A DNA stretch of 64,000 nucleotides, from NCBI RefSeq assembly GCF_001679325.1, contig NZ_LZMX01000029.1; one strand, given 5' to 3'. Shown piece by piece: positions 8,534-17,828 of the stretch. A program made the position numbers and the translations under genes. Each line of letters starts with the position of its first letter. The stretch's first letter is position 1. A model generated the notes under the pieces. That model saw only the letters and a program-made list of their open reading frames with translations. It ran no database searches and was not told the DNA's origin. The DNA is from Haemophilus_D parainfluenzae_AD (lineage in GTDB: Bacteria > Pseudomonadota > Gammaproteobacteria > Enterobacterales > Pasteurellaceae).

Positions 8534-9664
8534 TTATTTCAATGATAGCAATCTCGCCACATTTTGAGCCGTTGAGATTAAATTCTGCTCGCCCTGTTTG
8601 AGAATTGTTGGTAAATCACCCAGACTGCGAATTATCGGGAACACTGCATCAATGCCATGTTCATACACCACGTCATAATCCTCACGCAAACAACCCACAA
8701 TCGCGATGACAGGCTTATTAAATTGTTTTGCTGTGCGCGCCACACCGATAGGGGTCTTACCTAAAATACTTTGTGCATCCATACGGCCTTCGCCAGTAAT
8801 CACTAAATCAGCATCTTTAACTTGCTCAGCGAGTTTCAAATTATCTAACACAATCTGCACACCGGCTTTCAGTTGCACATTAGGTAAAAGCAATAAACCA
8901 CCACCCATACCACCTGCCGCCCCCGCACCTGGTTGCTCTTTAATTTGTTTATCACAATCCCGCTCGGCAATTTGGGCAAAATGGGCTAATGCAGCATCGA
9001 GTTCCTTCACTATCTCCGGCGTCGCACCTTTTTGCGGACCAAAAATCGCAGAAGCACCTCGTTCACCACAAAGTGGATTATTCACATCACAAGCCACTTC
9101 GATTTGTACGTGTTGCAATCGAGGAGCTAAATCAGCCATTTGAATTTCAGCAAGATTTGATAATGCTGCGCCGCCAAAGTCAATAGATTGACCATTTTTA
9201 TCCAATAAACGTAAGCCTAACGCTTGTAGCATACCTGCACCACCGTCATTTGTGGCACTCCCACCAATCCCTAAAATGATGTGTTGAACACCCAGGTCAA
9301 GGGCTTGCTTAATTAGCTCCCCTGTACCAAAACTAGTGGTTTGACAAGGATTGCGTTTATCCATCGGGACAAGATGTAATCCAGACGCGGCCGCCATTTC
9401 GATTATTGCCGTTTTACCATCACCCGATAAACCGAAAAAGCTTTTTACTTGGTTGCCTAACGGTGCAGTGACTTCTGTCTCAATTAAGCGACCTTGAGTG
9501 GCATCTACCAAGGATTGCACGGTACCTTCACCACCATCTGCCATTGGTAATTTCACATATTCGGCATTCGGGAAAATACGTTTAAAACCTGTTTCAATCG
9601 CATTAGCCACTTCAAGTGCGGTTAAACTTTCTTTAAATGAATCAGGCGCAATGACAATTTTCAT
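8534..9664 (-). CDS. glxK: Glycerate kinase (GarK/GlxK family)
   Basis: Phosphorylates glycerate to 2-phosphoglycerate, feeding glyoxylate or sugar-acid breakdown into glycolysis. The first residues MKIVIAPDSFKESLTALEVA are a hallmark of glycerate kinase type I. Further family stretches are PMADGGEGTV, IGGSATNDGGAGMLQALG and TGEGRMDAQSILGKTP. Length 376 fits. It has a strong site AAGGAGA before the ATG and starts 14 bases after the GntP permease gene, so the two are cotranscribed. The same pair occurs in H. influenzae. garK would be an equally fair symbol. Confidence 0.93.
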   Translation of the reverse strand: MKIVIAPDSFKESLTALEVANAIETGFKRIFPNAEYVKLPMADGGEGTVQSLVDATQGRLIETEVTAPLGNQVKSFFGLSGDGKTAIIEMAAASGLHLVPMDKRNPCQTTSFGTGELIKQALDLGVQHIILGIGGSATNDGGAGMLQALGLRLLDKNGQSIDFGGAALSNLAEIQMADLAPRLQHVQIEVACDVNNPLCGERGASAIFGPQKGATPEIVKELDAALAHFAQIAERDCDKQIKEQPGAGAAGGMGGGLLLLPNVQLKAGVQIVLDNLKLAEQVKDADLVITGEGRMDAQSILGKTPIGVARTAKQFNKPVIAIVGCLREDYDVVYEHGIDAVFPIIRSLGDLPTILKQGEQNLISTAQNVARLLSLK

Positions 9665-9678
9665 ATTCTCTCCTTAAA

Positions 9679-10935
9679 CTAACTAAATACACCAAAAATT
9701 AAGGTGGATACAATGGTCATAATTAACCCCACTGCACTTTCATAAGGAATCAATTTTAAGCGTTCTTTCATGTCCATATTTACGCTACCGCCAGTTGCAT
9801 GGAAAAAAGAACCATGTGGCATATGATCAAAAACTGTCGCCCCCGCATGAATCATCGCGGCACCAGCCAGACTACTCACCCCCAACTCTAATAGCGTTGA
9901 ACTAAACACATTCGAAGCAACCGCTGTCCCTGCAGTTGTTGATGCTGTGGCAAGCGACATGAGTGCACCTGAAATTGGCGCAAGGATATAAGAAGGTAAG
10001 CCAGAATGTTTTAAGCCTTCAATAAGCACATCTTTCATACCGGAATTAGCAATAATACCGGCTAAAGCCCCCGTACCAAGTAGCATAATCGCCACCGGAG
10101 CCATTTTCCCTAAACCGCTAATCGCATAGTTATTGGCTTGGCGAAGCTTGCCCATACATAATGCGCCAATCAGACCACCAAGTGGTAAAGCGATTAAAGG
10201 ATCGACTTTAATATCGGCTAACGGACGAAGTGCCAGTAAGAAGATGGCAACCAAAGGCGCCACAAGTGCGGTCAAAAATGAGGGTAGATTCTGTGTTTCT
10301 ACTGCGACAACCTCTTGGGATGAAACGCGTGAACCTTTGTTTCTTAAACGTTTTGCTAAGAAATAGGTCAATATTAAGCCAAAAATAGCGGGGATAATCC
10401 CTGCCATCATCACTGACGTTAAAGGAAGATGGAATGTATCTGCTGCAGCAATCGCATTAGGATTAGGTGACATTAAGTTTCCTGCTTTTCCCCCACCAAT
10501 CATCGCTAAGAGAATGGCTGGTTTTGATAAGTCAGTACGACGAGCAAGTGCTAAGGCGATTGGAGAGACCGTAATCACGGCAACATCAATAAATACACCA
10601 ACGGCGGTTAAAATTAATGTAGCCAACGCTAACGCTAATAATGCTCTTGTTTCACCTAACTTGTTTGTAATGGTTTCAGCAATGGTATTCGCCGCACCGG
10701 ATTCAATAAGTACGCCAGCCAATACCCCTGCTGCGAGAATTCGCATGACTGCGGTAGTGATACCTTGAGCACCTCCGATCATGAGACTCACGGTTTGAGA
10801 TAAATCAGCGCCGCCAACTAATCCCCCTACTAAAGCCCCGACTAACATACCATAGGCTGGTGAGACTTTTTTCAAAATAAGGAAAATAGCGACGATGAGT
10901 GCAATGAGCGCACCTAAGGCTGAGACTGTTGGCAT
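9679..10935 (-). CDS. GntP-family sugar-acid permease
   Basis: A polytopic membrane permease of 418 residues with about 12 hydrophobic segments. Glycine-rich motifs such as GMLVGALVGGLVGGADL and IGGGKAGNLMSPNPNA are characteristic of the GntP (gluconate:H+) family. Pairing with glycerate kinase suggests the substrate is glycerate or a related sugar acid rather than gluconate, though this is inference. AGGAGGA lies directly upstream of the ATG. No regulator of the SdaR type is adjacent in this window. Confidence 0.9.
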   Translation of the reverse strand: MPTVSALGALIALIVAIFLILKKVSPAYGMLVGALVGGLVGGADLSQTVSLMIGGAQGITTAVMRILAAGVLAGVLIESGAANTIAETITNKLGETRALLALALATLILTAVGVFIDVAVITVSPIALALARRTDLSKPAILLAMIGGGKAGNLMSPNPNAIAAADTFHLPLTSVMMAGIIPAIFGLILTYFLAKRLRNKGSRVSSQEVVAVETQNLPSFLTALVAPLVAIFLLALRPLADIKVDPLIALPLGGLIGALCMGKLRQANNYAISGLGKMAPVAIMLLGTGALAGIIANSGMKDVLIEGLKHSGLPSYILAPISGALMSLATASTTAGTAVASNVFSSTLLELGVSSLAGAAMIHAGATVFDHMPHGSFFHATGGSVNMDMKERLKLIPYESAVGLIMTIVSTLIFGVFS

Positions 10936-11025
10936 AGCGTCCTCCTGTTGATATGAATATGCAAAAATCTTTCTTATTTATATCAGCAAAAGCAGAGGAA
11001 TAAAATCTTGTCCGACTTCCACCTA

Positions 11026-11056
11026 CAAAAACGGCTTATGTAAAACACATAAGCCG
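11026..11056 (-). terminator. Intrinsic terminator of the relA-dgkA unit
   Basis: CGGCTTATGT (11032-11041) pairs with ACATAAGCCG (11047-11056) around an AAAAC loop, followed on the minus strand by TTTTTG. It sits 28 bases after the dgkA stop codon. Confidence 0.85.
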
Positions 11057-11083
11057 AAATTGTTACTGAAAATTGACCGCACT

Positions 11084-11440
11084 TTAGAAAAATAAAATAC
11101 TTCCCCAAACCACGACAACAATGCAAAGGGCAATGAATACTGCTGCCGAACCTTGGTCTTTGGCTCTCCCAGAAAGCTCATGGCGTTCTGTGCCAATACG
11201 ATCCACCACCGCTTCAACTGCACTATTTAACAGTTCCACTGCCATCACAAGTAAAACCGATGAAATCATCAAAGCAATTTCAATTTTAGTATCACCCAGC
11301 CAAAAGGCGAGCGGAATCATAATGCACGCAAGAAAACATTCGTGGCGGAATGCGGTTTCATTTTTGAATGCACTTTTTAAGCCTTGTAAAGAATATTTCG
11401 TCGAGTTAATTAAATGGGTTAATCCCGTGGTTTTATACAT
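11084..11440 (-). CDS. dgkA: Diacylglycerol kinase
   Basis: A small trimeric inner-membrane enzyme of 118 residues that phosphorylates diacylglycerol, recycling lipid released by periplasmic glycan synthesis. The catalytic signature region (VELLNSAVEAVVDRIG, followed by RAKDQGSAAV) is intact and three membrane spans are visible. The N-terminus (GLTHLINSTKYSLQGLKSAFKNETAFRHE) holds the usual amphipathic part. AGGAA precedes the ATG. It follows relA by 20 bases, so the two share a transcript, and a strong terminator ends it. Confidence 0.95.
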   Translation of the reverse strand: MYKTTGLTHLINSTKYSLQGLKSAFKNETAFRHECFLACIMIPLAFWLGDTKIEIALMISSVLLVMAVELLNSAVEAVVDRIGTERHELSGRAKDQGSAAVFIALCIVVVVWGSILFF

Positions 11441-11460
11441 AAAAGTTCCTATGTTTTAAT

Positions 11461-13710
11461 CTATAAACGTTTTGCTTCGATAACGTCGTCTAACTTCGCT
11501 AATCTAGCCAGTATTTTACTTAAACTTTCGACATTTTTCAGTTCAATTTCCATATCCATCGTTGCCACTTGTTTTTTGGTGTCTGCACGGCTTGAAACCC
11601 CTAACACACTGACTTTTTCATTTGCAAGCACGGTTGTAATATCGCGTAATAAACCGTTGCGATCACTGGCCACAATGCGAATATTAATATGGAACCCCGC
11701 CGCATAATTATCTCCCCAAAGGGCTTCTACCACGCGTTCAGGATGGGCAACTTGTAATTCAATGAACTGTTCACAATCGCAACGATGAATTGAGATACCT
11801 CGTCCCATCGTAATGTAGCCTGCAATCGCATCACCTGGAATAGGCTGACAACAACGCGCCATGTGGTGCATTAAATTACCGACTCCTTCAACAATGACAT
11901 AGCCTTTATTCTGTTGTTGATCTGCTTTCTGCTGCGCCTTTTGCTGTGCAGTATTCGCGCTTTTACTCGCCACATGGCGGAGAATTTCTTGATCTGCTTC
12001 TTCAGCCGTCACTTTTATCAATCGGCTTTGCAAGAAATTCATCAACTGATTTAAACGAATATCTCCGCTACCAATACCGGCGTATAAATCTTCGAGGTTT
12101 CTTAAGTTATAACGTGGCAAGGCAAGCTGCTCAACCTGTTTCAAACTGATATTCAAACGCGCAAGTTCATTATCTAACTGCTCTTTACCCGCTGGAACGT
12201 TTTTATCACGATCTTGTTTCTTAAACCACGCTTGGATTTTGGCTCGCGCTTTTGAGGTATGAGTAAACCCTAGGTTTGGATTGACCCAATCTCGGCTTGG
12301 ATTTGGATTTTTCTGCGTGATAATATCCACTTGCTCACCCATTTGCAGGTGATAAGTGAATGGCACAATACGTCCCCCAACTTTCGCTCCGATACAACGG
12401 TGGCCAATTTCACTGTGGATCGCATAAGCAAAATCGAGAGGAGTTGATCCCGCGGGTAAATCAACCACTTCACCTTTCGGCGTAAACACATATACGCGGT
12501 CATCAAAGACTTGGCTACGTAATTCTGCCATCACTTCGCCAGAATCTGTAATATCATCTTGCCATGCAAGTAATTTACGTAACCAAGTGATTTTTTCTTC
12601 GTAAGCGGAAAGGCTACCTGTCGTGCCCTCTTTGTATTTCCAGTGGGCGGCTACACCAAGCTCCGCATCATCATGCATTTGCTGGGTACGAATTTGCACT
12701 TCAATTGGCTTACCACCTTTGCCTAACACCACAGTATGAATGGATTGATAGCCATTTGGTTTCGGGTTGGCGACATAATCATCAAATTCTTTTGGCAAGT
12801 GTTTGAAATGTGTGTGGACGATACCGAGCGCCGTATAACAATCTTGCAATTTCTGTACGATCACTCTAACCGCTCTGACATCATATAAGCCACTGAATTC
12901 CAAATGTTTCTTTTGCATTTTTCGCCAAATGCTATAAATATGTTTAGGACGGCCGTAAACCTCAACCTGGTCGATATTTTCTTTTAAATAACCGGTTAAC
13001 TCTGTGACAAAATCTGCAATATACTGCTCACGATCTAAGCGGCGCTCATGTAATAATTTGGCAATATTTCGATATTGTTCTGGATGCAAATAACGGAAGC
13101 AGTAATCTTCAAGCTCCCATTTCAATTGACCGATCCCTAAACGGTTCGCCAATGGGGCATAAATATTGGAACATTCTTTGGCTGCCAATACTTTTTCTTC
13201 TTCACAAAAGTGATTTTCCGCATTACGAAGAAACGTAATACGCTCAGCAAGTTTAATGATCACGCAACGGAAATCGTCCACCATCGCAAGGAGCATACGG
13301 CGTACATTATCCACTTGAGACGCATTGGCAGAATGGCTGGCGTTGAGCTGACGGATATTATCCATCTCCTCCACACCTTTAAGCAGTTTGGTGATTTTAG
13401 GACCAAAATGTTCCTGAATTTGCTCCCAATCGACAATTTTGTTTGCTACTAAGGGGAATAGCATAGCGGTGAGTAAGCTTTCGCTGTCCATATTCATTTC
13501 ATGCAGAATCTCCACCATTTCCACACCGGATTGCAATGTGAGGATTGCATTCTCCATTTGATCGGCATGTTCAGCTATTTTGGCTTGGGCATAATACCAT
13601 GCATCAATCAGAGACTTTTCTACGGGGGCAGTAAGTTTAAGGCTCGAACACCATTGTTCGATCTCAAAATCATGTGGATTTGATAAGTGAGAACCACGAA
13701 CTGCAACCAT
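11461..13710 (-). CDS. relA: (p)ppGpp synthetase RelA
   Basis: Ribosome-dependent stringent-response synthetase making (p)ppGpp from ATP and GTP/GDP on amino-acid starvation. In order it has a degenerate HD-like region that lacks the HD pair at LTAMLFPLV (so hydrolase is probably dead), the synthetase domain with KEFDDYVANPKPNGYQSIHT, a TGS domain (VYVFTPKGEVVDLPAGST), a Cys/His cluster (ARCCQPIPGDAI and HRCDCEQF), and a C-terminal ACT domain. The acidic EFDD signature marks the monofunctional RelA type. The start at 13710 (749 residues) is chosen for AAGGGGG just upstream; a longer frame lacks a site. The leader is highly structured. Confidence 0.96.
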   Translation of the reverse strand: MVAVRGSHLSNPHDFEIEQWCSSLKLTAPVEKSLIDAWYYAQAKIAEHADQMENAILTLQSGVEMVEILHEMNMDSESLLTAMLFPLVANKIVDWEQIQEHFGPKITKLLKGVEEMDNIRQLNASHSANASQVDNVRRMLLAMVDDFRCVIIKLAERITFLRNAENHFCEEEKVLAAKECSNIYAPLANRLGIGQLKWELEDYCFRYLHPEQYRNIAKLLHERRLDREQYIADFVTELTGYLKENIDQVEVYGRPKHIYSIWRKMQKKHLEFSGLYDVRAVRVIVQKLQDCYTALGIVHTHFKHLPKEFDDYVANPKPNGYQSIHTVVLGKGGKPIEVQIRTQQMHDDAELGVAAHWKYKEGTTGSLSAYEEKITWLRKLLAWQDDITDSGEVMAELRSQVFDDRVYVFTPKGEVVDLPAGSTPLDFAYAIHSEIGHRCIGAKVGGRIVPFTYHLQMGEQVDIITQKNPNPSRDWVNPNLGFTHTSKARAKIQAWFKKQDRDKNVPAGKEQLDNELARLNISLKQVEQLALPRYNLRNLEDLYAGIGSGDIRLNQLMNFLQSRLIKVTAEEADQEILRHVASKSANTAQQKAQQKADQQQNKGYVIVEGVGNLMHHMARCCQPIPGDAIAGYITMGRGISIHRCDCEQFIELQVAHPERVVEALWGDNYAAGFHINIRIVASDRNGLLRDITTVLANEKVSVLGVSSRADTKKQVATMDMEIELKNVESLSKILARLAKLDDVIEAKRL

Positions 13711-13735
13711 AATACCCCCTTGTTGATGAATATGG

Positions 13736-13777
13736 CTCGGTGACATCCTGTCAACCGAGTTGTCTTTTTAAGACAAC
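13736..13777 (-). promoter_or_regulatory. Structured relA leader (two stable hairpins)
   Basis: Between rlmD and relA, GTTGTCTT/AAGACAAC (13759-13777) is followed in the transcript by CTCGG-TGACA paired with TGTCA-CCGAG (13736-13759). The second is a 10-bp stem with one bulged base and a 3-base loop. The second hairpin is not followed by a T tract, so it is not an ordinary terminator. A role in relA expression is inference. Confidence 0.45.
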
Positions 13778-13811
13778 AAAAAAGTCTGACTATTCTATCA
13801 GAATTTACACC

Positions 13812-15122
13812 TTATTTGATAAATAATGTCACCGACTCCAAATGACTGGTATGTGGAAACATGTCAATCATGGCGGTTTTGATAATGCGGTAGCCAAACG
13901 CGCGGAGAATCTCAGCATCCCGTACTAAGGTTGCGGGATTGCAAGATACATAGAGAATGCTTTCTGCACCCAGCTCACATAATTCATTCAGTGCAAAAGC
14001 CGCACCGCTGCGAGGCGGATCAAGAAGAATTTTATTGAAATGTTGTTTTGCCCAAGGTTGTTCTGAAAAAGCTTGGTCTAAATCGGCTTGATAAAATTCA
14101 ACATTATCGATGTGATTAAACTGAGCATTGACTTGGGCTTTTTGTACCATGTCAAAAACCCCTTCAATTCCAACCGCACTTTTCACACGTTTGGCTAAAG
14201 GCAACGTGAAATTGCCCATCCCACAGAACAAATCTAAGACGTGATCATCCTGATTCAAATCAAGCCAATCTAAAGCCGTCTCAACCATTTGCAGATTTAA
14301 GTGGGTATTCACTTGAATAAAATCGTGGATATCAAAAGATAAACGAATATCGCCCAGAGAATAATAAGGCATTTCACCATGCACAAGTTGAATACATTGA
14401 TCATCTTGCAGAAACAAATTCACAGTATTTACGCGTGCAAACTCGAGCAACAAAGTGCGGTCAGTTTCGGCTAAATTTCCTTTATAGCGTAACAACATGG
14501 CTACGCCATTATCCGCTGAAACTAATTCAATATGCCCTAATTGTTTCGGGGTTGAATATTGCGCCCAAAGTGCGGTCAATTTTGGGATCAAATCATTGAT
14601 TGCTTGCTCTGCCACTAAGCATTGCTGAATGCTCACCAATTGATTGGAGTTTTTCTGACGAAATCCCATTTCAACGGTTTTGCTTTTAGCATTCCACAGT
14701 AAACTTAATCGTACGCGACGACGATAGCCCCATTGTTCGCCACAAATCATGGGCATTAATTGAATAGGCTCTGCTTGCAATTTACTTAATCGAGAAAAAA
14801 GGGCTTTCTCTTTGGCTTTACGTTGCATTTCTACAGGAATATGCTGGCCTTGGCATCCACCACAACGCCCATAATAACGACATTGTGGCTCAACACGCCG
14901 ATTACTCTCTTGTAGCCATTTTTGTGCAGTGGCTAATCCATATTGACGCTTTTCATCGGTCACTACCGCTTCTACTTTTTCCGTTGGCAAAGCATTTTCA
15001 ATGAACCAGGTTTTACCTTGAATTTTGGCGACACCTAGCCCTTGATAATCTAAATCCTGAATTTCAGCGACGATTTTTTGCGTGATTTTCTGTTTTTTTT
15101 GTGGAGCGTAAAGTAAAGCCAT
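13812..15122 (-). CDS. rlmD: 23S rRNA m5U1939 methyltransferase RlmD
   Basis: An SAM-dependent RNA methyltransferase with an N-terminal TRAM domain (residues about 10-70), an iron-sulfur cluster loop (CRYYGRCGGCQGQH) and a C-terminal methyltransferase fold. The SAM motif is VLDLFCGMGNFTLPLA, the catalytic cysteine sits in YVSCNPATLVRD, and the motif LLDPPRSGA is intact. Length 436 is typical. The gene order recO-rlmD-relA matches what I recall from H. influenzae, where the gene is called rumA. The start is the ATG at 15122, with no clear ribosome binding site. Confidence 0.95.
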   Translation of the reverse strand: MALLYAPQKKQKITQKIVAEIQDLDYQGLGVAKIQGKTWFIENALPTEKVEAVVTDEKRQYGLATAQKWLQESNRRVEPQCRYYGRCGGCQGQHIPVEMQRKAKEKALFSRLSKLQAEPIQLMPMICGEQWGYRRRVRLSLLWNAKSKTVEMGFRQKNSNQLVSIQQCLVAEQAINDLIPKLTALWAQYSTPKQLGHIELVSADNGVAMLLRYKGNLAETDRTLLLEFARVNTVNLFLQDDQCIQLVHGEMPYYSLGDIRLSFDIHDFIQVNTHLNLQMVETALDWLDLNQDDHVLDLFCGMGNFTLPLAKRVKSAVGIEGVFDMVQKAQVNAQFNHIDNVEFYQADLDQAFSEQPWAKQHFNKILLDPPRSGAAFALNELCELGAESILYVSCNPATLVRDAEILRAFGYRIIKTAMIDMFPHTSHLESVTLFIK

Positions 15123-15158
15123 GATGCTATTTTAATCTATTTGTATCAAAGAAAGGGA

Positions 15159-15863
15159 TTATTTTAAATAAAGTATGTTTTGCGTAAATAATTCTCGGCT
15201 TTTCAGCGGCTTATCACCTAAATAAGGTTTAAGCGCGATGCGGGTAAAACGTTTTGCCGCTTGTAAGACTGCCTCATCGGTGAATTCCAAACGGTCAAAG
15301 GCGAGTAAATCTCGACCATAAAAGGTTAAGTTATCTTTCACTAACGAGGCGATAAAACCCTTTTCCGCACGATATTGGTAAGTCATCGATTCATCTACTG
15401 GTAAACCTGATCCTGCACAATGCAAAAAATCGATACCATAACCTAAGATTTTAAGTAAATGAAATTCAAATAGACGCAGTGTAGGCTCAACCTGTGGTTG
15501 AGTGGCTAAGCCTGTTAAGCATTGAAGATAATACTGAAAAAGTTGTGGATTGGCCGTTTCGGGCTCGATCACTCGAGTAATCAGCTCATTTACATAAAAC
15601 CCGCTATATAAAGCCGTTTGCTGCAAAGGCAACGTAATTGCTGCGGGCTCTGCTTTCGTGAGTGTTTTTAATGCGTCTTTTCCTGACCAACGAAGAAGTA
15701 ATGGCGTAAAAGGCTGTAAGACAGATTTCCATGCCGAACGTTTTGCACGTGCACCTTTTGCAATAACCGTCAAACGCCCCGTTTCTTCAGTGAATAAATC
15801 CACTAAAAGGCTGGTTTCACTATAAGGACGACGATGTAACACAAAGCCGCGTTGGAGATCCAT
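15159..15863 (-). CDS. recO: DNA repair protein RecO
   Basis: RecO loads RecA on SSB-coated gaps with RecR. The N-terminal OB fold begins at once with RGFVLHRRPYSETSLLVDLFTEE, and the segment VIAKGARAKRSAWKSVLQPF is a family signature. A helical C-terminal domain follows. Length 234 resembles the E. coli protein, and no four-cysteine zinc finger is visible. The start is 7 bases after the oapB stop, so it is coupled to oapB. It is followed by rlmD after 36 bases. Confidence 0.95.
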   Translation of the reverse strand: MDLQRGFVLHRRPYSETSLLVDLFTEETGRLTVIAKGARAKRSAWKSVLQPFTPLLLRWSGKDALKTLTKAEPAAITLPLQQTALYSGFYVNELITRVIEPETANPQLFQYYLQCLTGLATQPQVEPTLRLFEFHLLKILGYGIDFLHCAGSGLPVDESMTYQYRAEKGFIASLVKDNLTFYGRDLLAFDRLEFTDEAVLQAAKRFTRIALKPYLGDKPLKSRELFTQNILYLK

Positions 15864-15870
15864 AAAAGAA

Positions 15871-16278
15871 TTATTTGCCTGATTTTAATTCACTTGGTTG
15901 TTTAACACAGCGTTCTGCGAGCACTTCACCTACGCTAGTTTGTAATTGACTGAAGTCATCACGCTCCTGCCAATACCAACGAATATTTGCATAATTTCTA
16001 CCACGCTCAGAAATCACTCGAGTCAATTTTTCGGTTACATCATTAAAAGTAACGGTCACCTGACTAAGTGTTTTTTTATTCTTCTGTTTTTGCTTAGTAT
16101 GAACCACACTCACTGCTTTATTGCCTTTACACAAATAAACCGTTGCCGAACCCTTTTGAGATTTTTTATCCACGGTTTGCACTTTCATTTTCTGTGGTGC
16201 GGGTTTGCTTAATTCAACATTTTGTGAACAAGCGGAAAGACAAAGTGCGGTCAAAATTACGCTTAATTTTTTTAACAT
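15871..16278 (-). CDS. oapB: Opacity-associated protein B, predicted lipoprotein
   Basis: A 135-residue predicted outer-membrane lipoprotein: the signal MLKKLSVILTALCLSAC has a lipobox with Cys17. A conserved Cys in VYLCKGNKAV and one in AERCVKQ could form a disulfide. The position directly after an OapA homolog and before recO matches oapA-oapB of H. influenzae, where oapB is needed for the OapA-dependent colony opacity phenotype. The start at 16278 is chosen because it gives a proper lipoprotein signal. The longer frame from 16317 would add 13 residues before it and has no ribosome binding site. Confidence 0.8.
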   Translation of the reverse strand: MLKKLSVILTALCLSACSQNVELSKPAPQKMKVQTVDKKSQKGSATVYLCKGNKAVSVVHTKQKQKNKKTLSQVTVTFNDVTEKLTRVISERGRNYANIRWYWQERDDFSQLQTSVGEVLAERCVKQPSELKSGK

Positions 16279-16358
16279 GAATTCTATTTCCATTAAGGTT
16301 TGTTTATGATTGCTCACTTTGAAAAATGAGCAAGGATAAACAATCTTATCTAGAAAAA

Positions 16359-16376
16359 TGGGCGATTACTCGCCCA
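16359..16376 (-). terminator. Intrinsic terminator after oapA
   Basis: TGGGCGA and TCGCCCA form a 7-bp stem with a TTAC loop, followed on the minus strand by five Ts. It lies 7 bases after the oapA stop and would partly isolate oapA from oapB. Confidence 0.75.
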
Positions 16377-16383
16377 CTAAAAA

Positions 16384-17754
16384 TTATTTTTTATACTGAT
16401 ATGAACCATCGGCTTGACGAATGAACTTACCGCCATTTGATAAACGAAGCTCACTCACTCGACCTTGACTATTCACTGAAACCTGTACTTTGTCACCAGG
16501 TTTGAAGCTGCTTAACGCATTACCTGCACCATTTGCTTTTGTCATCGCATTCACATCTGAAATATTCAATTTATTATCACGGAATACTTGCATCAGTGAA
16601 ACACCTTGAGGCACAGTTAATGTTTTTGTTGCACCTGTTGAAGCGATTTGTACTGTTGGTTCTGTTGCTTTCACCGCATTGTTGCTTGCTGATTTCGCAT
16701 CCACAATTTGAACCTTACTATCTTTAGTTGCAACCGGTTTCGCTTCTTGAATTTTGCTTGACTCTTTTTTCACGGTTTGAGTCGGCTGAACTGTCACTTT
16801 TTCAGTTACAGGTTTAGGTTGTTTTTTCTCTTGAACCACAGGTGTCTGTTCGCGACGAGGTTCTGTTTTATGCTCAACCGTTGCGGTATGTTTTTCTACA
16901 GTTGGTTGTACTGTTTTCACGGGTTCTTTAACTGGTGCAGGAGCAACAGCTGGTTGAGTTGCTGGTTGTTGAGCAACAGTTTGTTGTGCAGGCTCTGCAG
17001 GTTGTAATTTCGCAGCATCTGCTTTATCACCTACGTATTCCATGGCTGGAAGTGCATCTGATTTAGCTTCATTTGCGGCTTGTTCCGTTGTTGCTGGCAC
17101 TGCATTGTTATTATTATCTAATACTGTGGTTTCAACCGGTTGAGACTGATCCAATGATTGGAATTGAACCGGAATTTCATTGCTGTTTTGTTGTTCAAAA
17201 GACTCTACCGTATCTGAATTTGGTTTTAAGGTGAAGAAAATGATTAGTAATACCACTAAACCCAAAATCGCAATAAATAAACGACGATGTTTTTCTGGTA
17301 ACATTTGTAAAACCTTCCATTTTTCAGGTGATTTCAAGCTTGCTGCAGCGGCTGGTGCAACGGTTTCTGCTTGAGTTGTCGCGTCCTCCACAACCTCTTC
17401 TATAGGTGAATTTTCAAAAATCACTTTTTCTTCAGCTACGTTTTCTACTTGAACATTTTCAACAGGCTCCTGAGGGCTGAAAGCACTTGCTTGAGCTACT
17501 TGTTCGACATTTTCACTTTGGAATGTTTGAGATGGCGAAAAAGGTTGGCTTGTGGCTGCTCCAAAAGTTGGCTCGCGACGAACATGAAATTGCGTATCTG
17601 CTTGTTGTTTTTTACCAAATAAACCTTTGGCTTTATCAAAAATTGAGCCACTTTGTTGAATCGTTTTTCTTGGTGTCACAGAGTCAGAGTGATTAAATCC
17701 TAAATCTAATTCATTTTGCGATGAATTGTCGTTAGGTTGATTTTTATTATCCAC
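16384..17754 (-). CDS. oapA: Opacity-associated protein A
   Basis: A 456-residue single-span envelope protein. Residues 1-158 are hydrophilic and cytoplasmic, a membrane span lies at about 159-176, then a long low-complexity Pro/Thr/Gln/Val region to about 370, and a C-terminal LysM-like OapA domain (from TLTVPQGVSLMQVFRDN to the end, with FKPGDKVQV). H. influenzae OapA is linked to transparent colonies and nasopharyngeal colonisation. The start is GTG at 17754, with GAGGT 7 bases upstream. The domain near the end is shared with cell-wall-associated division proteins such as YtfB, which suggests peptidoglycan binding. Confidence 0.88.
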   Translation of the reverse strand: MDNKNQPNDNSSQNELDLGFNHSDSVTPRKTIQQSGSIFDKAKGLFGKKQQADTQFHVRREPTFGAATSQPFSPSQTFQSENVEQVAQASAFSPQEPVENVQVENVAEEKVIFENSPIEEVVEDATTQAETVAPAAAASLKSPEKWKVLQMLPEKHRRLFIAILGLVVLLIIFFTLKPNSDTVESFEQQNSNEIPVQFQSLDQSQPVETTVLDNNNNAVPATTEQAANEAKSDALPAMEYVGDKADAAKLQPAEPAQQTVAQQPATQPAVAPAPVKEPVKTVQPTVEKHTATVEHKTEPRREQTPVVQEKKQPKPVTEKVTVQPTQTVKKESSKIQEAKPVATKDSKVQIVDAKSASNNAVKATEPTVQIASTGATKTLTVPQGVSLMQVFRDNKLNISDVNAMTKANGAGNALSSFKPGDKVQVSVNSQGRVSELRLSNGGKFIRQADGSYQYKK

Positions 17755-17828
17755 GGTATTACCTCGATTTGCTAAACTAAAGATCGCATAAAAGTGCGGT
17801 GAAAAATTGTATCGTATTTTATAGGATC

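Noticed and set aside
11461..13710. RelA as a bifunctional Rel/SpoT enzyme
   Set aside because: The HD pair is missing and the synthetase carries the acidic EFDD signature of monofunctional RelA.
16750..17010. Possible repeat array in oapA
   Set aside because: The region is low-complexity Pro/Thr/Gln/Val coding sequence without a fixed repeat unit.
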